From: NBML01 sp029939535 | GTDB lineage: Bacteria > Desulfobacterota > Desulfobacteria > Desulfobacterales > Desulfobacteraceae | Length of the DNA: 7,494 nucleotides | Assembly: GCA_029939535.1 (NCBI GenBank) | Contig: JAOZST010000187.1 | Span: forward strand, 1-7,494 | Reading direction: 5' to 3' | In this document: piece after piece, positions 4,328 through 7,494 of the stretch | How the letters are laid out: each line of letters starts with the position of its first letter | Numbering within the stretch: position 1 is the stretch's first letter | The notes under the pieces: model-generated | Database searches by the model: none | The model's input: only the letters and a program-made list of their open reading frames with translations | What the model was told of the DNA's origin: nothing | Program-made: the position numbers and the translations under genes

Positions 4328-6523
4328 TTACCGGCTGCAGGAAATATGAAAAACAGGAACAGGAAAATCTTTTTCCGGAACTACTTCCACATTGAAAAGA
4401 ATTTTTGTTTTTTGAATCATCTTCATTTTTGCCTTGAATTTATTCTTGTTCTCGTCTTTCAATACATAGGGACCTATTTTCTTACCAAGGAGAAGGGCCT
4501 GGATATTTTTTTGGGTCAATTTTTTACCGGAGACCTCTTTCCAGATAACAAAAAGGCAGTTACCATCTTCAGGCCTCCAGTTTGAACACCCATACCCTTT
4601 TTTCCCTTCAATTATTTCCCCTCCGCACAAAGGGCATACAGGTTCTGACTGTGCTATTTCTTTCTGTAACGGAACCAAGATTTTTTGGGCTTTTGATTTG
4701 ACTTCTGCAAGTTTCAGCTCGTTTATTGCATCCCTTACAAATTGTTTGATATTTACAAGAAATTTGGTATCAGAATCCTCGCCAAGGGCTATCCTGTTCA
4801 GACCCATCTCCCATCTGGCTGTTTCCTCGGGTGATGTGAGAACAGAAGAGATGGGACATTTTCTCAGCATATCCACCAGAAAAGACCCCTTGTCCAATGC
4901 CTTCAGCTTTTTCCCAACCCGTTTAATATATTTTCGCATAATAAGGGTTTCAATGATCTGGGCCCTGGTAGACTGGGTGCCGATGCCGATATCACCCCGA
5001 TAAAATTTTTTGATCTCCTTCTGGGAAACATATCTGCCAGGATTGGTCATGTCTTTTAACAAAAGAGAATCCGTGTATTCCGGGGGTGGCAGGGTTTGTT
5101 TTTCTTCAGACATAATTTTTTCAGCAGCGCCTGTATCCCCTTTAACCAAGGGTGGAATTACTTCAACAACATCTTTTTCTTTTGTTTTTTCCTGATAAAT
5201 TTTCCTCCATCCCGACACCAGGATTATTTTTCCCCGGGTTAAAAAGGTTTCATTGCTGAATTTTGTGATTATCCGGGTGTTTTCAAACTGACAATCAGGA
5301 TGGAATGCCGCTGCAAAACGTCTCATCACCAGGTCAAACAATTTTTTTTCATCGCTTGATGCCCCTGAAGGAACAGGTTTAAAGGGAATCAGGGCATGGT
5401 GGTCCGTAAGCTTGGCATCATTGAAAACCCTTTTATTTGAAAGAGCTACTCTTTGGGGATCAATACCTTTAAAAATTTCCGGATAAGTGCTGCCCATTTT
5501 GTTTATAATCTTTTCAACCATATCAAAATTCTGGGTGCCCAAAACCCTGGAGTCCGTTCTGGGATAAGACAGACACTTTCTATCCTGATACAACCCCTGG
5601 GCAAGATTTAAAGTTTTTTTAGCGGAAAAACCAAATTTTTGATTTGCCTCCTGCTGAAGGTCGGTAAGGGAAAAAAGCAAAGGGGGCAGATCCTTTTTTT
5701 TCTCCTTTAGTGCAGACAGGACAATTCCAGGGCCTGGTTTTAAATCAAGTTTTTTATAAAGTTTTTGGAAATCTTCCTTTTTTGTAAGCCTGGTTATGAG
5801 TTTATTATCCTTTTTTTCAAACCACTGGCCCATCCATTTGCCTTTGTCTCCCACAAACAAAATTTTAATTGTCCAATAGCTCTCTGGAATAAAATTATCC
5901 CTTTCTCTTTTGCGATCGCAAAGAAGCGCAAGAACGGCGGTCTGGACACGGCCCACAGAAAAAAGGTCTTTGAATCGAATCGTCAGCACCCTGGTGCAGT
6001 TCATGCCGATGAGCCAGTCAGACACCTGTCTGTAATAGCCGGCCCGCCATAGCCTGTCATAGTCCGTTACAGGCCTTAAATTGGCCATGGTGTTCCGGAC
6101 CACTTCCGGAACAAGGGCCTGGCTGGTCCAAAAACGCAGAATACGTCCCTTGTCCAGAAAGTCTGATTCCAAAAGAATGGTCCTGGCGATTACTTCTCCT
6201 TCCCGGCCTGCATCTGTAGCGATAATTACCCTGTTAAATTTTTTTTGGGTAAGAAGGGTTTTTATTATCTTGAATTGCTTATAGGTTCTTTTGATGGGTT
6301 TATATTTGAATTGATCCGGTATCAGAGGAAGGGTATCCATTTTCCATTTTTTCAGATTCTGATCATAATCATCAGGCTCATACAGGGTAACAAGATGACC
6401 CACGGCCCAGGTAATTATATACTCATTTCCCTGAAAACACCCCTCCCCCCTTTTTTTTACACCCAGAGCTTTGGCAAAATCAGATGCCACTGAAAATTTT
6501 TCTGTCAAAATTAAATCTGTCAT
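4328..6523 (-). CDS. topB: DNA topoisomerase III (type IA)
   Basis: The 731-residue protein is full length for TopB and relaxes or decatenates DNA by cutting one strand through a tyrosyl-DNA link. Domains in order: TOPRIM (1-~135) with E8 in LTEKFSVA and ATDAGREGE at 102-110 (D104, E108, E110); the type IA core from ~150, including LFSVGRVQTAVLALL (187-201); the catalytic tyrosine Y320 in LSYPRTDSR; DHHALIP (374-380); and GIGTQSTRAQIIETL (513-527). The C-terminus has a zinc-ribbon-like CPLCGG (C630, C633) with C646 and C656, followed by the TopB C-terminal repeat (GKKLTQKNIQALLLGKKIGP). The start matches the family (short leader then ILTEK); AAGG at 6536-6539 lies 12 bases upstream, rather far. 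The second TOPRIM aspartate is glycine (G106), as in many TopB proteins. It converges on the dead efflux operon and diverges from the flavodoxin-ferredoxin gene. Confidence 0.96.
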   Translation of the reverse strand: MTDLILTEKFSVASDFAKALGVKKRGEGCFQGNEYIITWAVGHLVTLYEPDDYDQNLKKWKMDTLPLIPDQFKYKPIKRTYKQFKIIKTLLTQKKFNRVIIATDAGREGEVIARTILLESDFLDKGRILRFWTSQALVPEVVRNTMANLRPVTDYDRLWRAGYYRQVSDWLIGMNCTRVLTIRFKDLFSVGRVQTAVLALLCDRKRERDNFIPESYWTIKILFVGDKGKWMGQWFEKKDNKLITRLTKKEDFQKLYKKLDLKPGPGIVLSALKEKKKDLPPLLFSLTDLQQEANQKFGFSAKKTLNLAQGLYQDRKCLSYPRTDSRVLGTQNFDMVEKIINKMGSTYPEIFKGIDPQRVALSNKRVFNDAKLTDHHALIPFKPVPSGASSDEKKLFDLVMRRFAAAFHPDCQFENTRIITKFSNETFLTRGKIILVSGWRKIYQEKTKEKDVVEVIPPLVKGDTGAAEKIMSEEKQTLPPPEYTDSLLLKDMTNPGRYVSQKEIKKFYRGDIGIGTQSTRAQIIETLIMRKYIKRVGKKLKALDKGSFLVDMLRKCPISSVLTSPEETARWEMGLNRIALGEDSDTKFLVNIKQFVRDAINELKLAEVKSKAQKILVPLQKEIAQSEPVCPLCGGEIIEGKKGYGCSNWRPEDGNCLFVIWKEVSGKKLTQKNIQALLLGKKIGPYVLKDENKNKFKAKMKMIQKTKILFNVEVVPEKDFPVPVFHISCSR

Positions 6524-6626
6524 AAAAAATTTTTACCTTAATTTATTTATTTATGCTACTATTTTTGATTTATTGTACCAAATTTTACTTATACCGAACC
6601 CGTTTTAATTATACTGGAACAGAAAT

Positions 6627-6633
6627 AAAGGAG
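6627..6633 (+). promoter_or_regulatory. strong ribosome binding site deciding the start of the EFR1 gene
   Basis: AAAGGAG followed by six bases and ATG 6640 is a near-ideal Shine-Dalgarno. It selects this start over a 29-codon longer frame beginning at 6553, whose extra residues (MLLFLIYCTKFYLYRTRFNY...) lie in AT-rich promoter DNA and match nothing in the family. Confidence 0.85.
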
Positions 6634-6639
6634 AACCAA

Positions 6640-7440
6640 ATGAATTTTGAAAACACAAGCCTGGTTTATTTCAGCCCCACTGAAACTACCAAAAAGATCC
6701 TTGAAGCCATTGCAAAAGGACTTGGAAAAGAAAATACTTCTGTCTATGATATTACAAAACCTGAAATCCGATCCCAGGCCGCACCTGAATTTAAGAATGA
6801 TCTGGTATTGATTGGTGCCCCTGTTTATGGGGGACGGATTCAAACAGATGCTGCTGATTATTTTAAAACCATCAAGGCATCTGCTTCCCTGGCTGTTCTG
6901 GTTGTATTATACGGCAACCGGGAGTTTGAAGATGCCCTGCTTGAATTGAAAAATATTGCTGTTGATTGCGGATTTACACCCGTGGCAGGGGCAGTGTTTA
7001 TCGGAGAACATTCTTTTTCCCATGATGAATTTAAAATTGCCCACAAAAGACCGGACAAAGATGATCTTGAAAAAGCATTTTCATTCGGACAGAAAATCGC
7101 TCAATTAATAAACGGCATTGAAAAACCAGAAATACCCCAACTTAAAGTCCCTGGAAATTTCCCCTACAAAGACAGCATGTCCAAGGCTTCTTCTCAGTTC
7201 ATTGATGTCACGGATGACTGTGATGGGTGCGGCATATGTATCACAGCCTGCCCAAAAAATGCCATTGATGAATCCAATCATTATTCAACCATTGATGGAA
7301 AATGCATCTATTGCTGTGCCTGCATCAAAGCATGCCCTGTCCAGGCCAGAATCTTTAAACAGGGTCCCATAAAAGAAAAGGCAAAAGAATTGAGTGAAAA
7401 TTGTGCTCTGAGAAAAGAGCCCCAGACATTTTTTATATAA
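6640..7440 (+). CDS. EFR1-type flavodoxin / 2x[4Fe-4S] ferredoxin fusion protein
   Basis: The 266-residue cytoplasmic protein fuses a flavodoxin-like domain to a bacterial two-cluster ferredoxin domain. The FMN phosphate loop is YFSPTETTKKI (10-20), PVYGGR (61-66) supplies the ring-stacking tyrosine Y63, and LVVLYGNREFEDAL (87-100) is the next flavin-facing loop. The ferredoxin domain has C194-x2-C197-x2-C200-x3-C204-P and C222-x2-C225-x2-C228-x3-C232-P, two complete [4Fe-4S] motifs, with an extra cysteine C226 beside the second. Such proteins move electrons between reduced ferredoxin or other donors and flavin-dependent partners in anaerobes; the partner here is unknown. It is divergent from topB and appears to be transcribed alone; only 54 bases follow it, with no terminator visible. 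Domain assignment is firm, specific physiological role is not. Confidence 0.92.
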   Translation: MNFENTSLVYFSPTETTKKILEAIAKGLGKENTSVYDITKPEIRSQAAPEFKNDLVLIGAPVYGGRIQTDAADYFKTIKASASLAVLVVLYGNREFEDALLELKNIAVDCGFTPVAGAVFIGEHSFSHDEFKIAHKRPDKDDLEKAFSFGQKIAQLINGIEKPEIPQLKVPGNFPYKDSMSKASSQFIDVTDDCDGCGICITACPKNAIDESNHYSTIDGKCIYCCACIKACPVQARIFKQGPIKEKAKELSENCALRKEPQTFFI

Positions 7441-7494
7441 TCGTTTGATATATAGATTAATGATAGGTTCTTATCTGTATTATCTTTTGCTATT

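Noticed and set aside
4698..6493. Several plus-strand frames of 61-101 codons inside topB
   Set aside because: All antisense to a full-length TopB with all catalytic motifs; none has a ribosome site or recognisable domain.
6553..6639. 29-residue N-terminal extension of the EFR1 protein
   Set aside because: A near-perfect ribosome site (AAAGGAG, 6-base gap) precedes ATG 6640, and the extension covers the AT-rich divergent promoter region.

Overview
The window reads as chromosomal DNA of an AT-rich anaerobic bacterium. Best guess is a member of the Desulfobacterota (Desulfobacteraceae-like). This is an inference from protein style: an EFR1-type flavodoxin/ferredoxin fusion, a DUF6125-like cysteine-conserved protein next to an acyl-CoA ligase, and a deltaproteobacterial-looking RND efflux pair. 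No 16S or other taxonomic marker is present, so the assignment is soft.

Layout from left to right. Positions 1-483 (minus) hold the N-terminal 161 residues of a FadR/FCD-type GntR regulator cut by the window edge, with a promoter-like TTGACA box and an AT-rich dyad upstream. Positions 484-758 are a gap with no gene I can support. Positions 759-1034 (plus) are a leftover C-terminal piece of a flavin amine oxidase. Positions 1105-1617 (plus) are an intact DUF6125-like protein. A three-copy 14-bp tandem repeat (1620-1661) separates it from a convergent, intact class I acyl-CoA synthetase (1669-3198, minus). The ligase has a good ribosome binding site and a perfect 9-bp inverted repeat placed around a promoter-like sequence. 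From the other side of that region runs a decayed RND efflux operon (3416-4261, plus). Its membrane-fusion protein keeps only its first ~75 residues and an out-of-frame C-terminal tail, and its permease keeps only three short pieces fused in frame. Next come topoisomerase III (topB, 4328-6523, minus, intact) and, divergent from it, an intact EFR1-type flavodoxin/2x[4Fe-4S] protein (6640-7440, plus).

The intact genes do not form one obvious pathway. The ligase would activate a carboxylic acid to its CoA thioester, the EFR1 protein is a cytoplasmic electron carrier or oxidoreductase, TopB resolves DNA intermediates, and the GntR protein probably responds to a carboxylate. The most notable theme is gene decay. 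Three genes (amine oxidase, membrane-fusion protein, RND permease) survive only as fragments, and the efflux pair appears to have lost its middle sections by discrete internal deletions. A second theme is a recurring TGACCAAAG-type motif on both flanks of the acyl-CoA ligase. I found no CRISPR array, tRNA, rRNA, insertion sequence or defence system, and no clearly new biological system.
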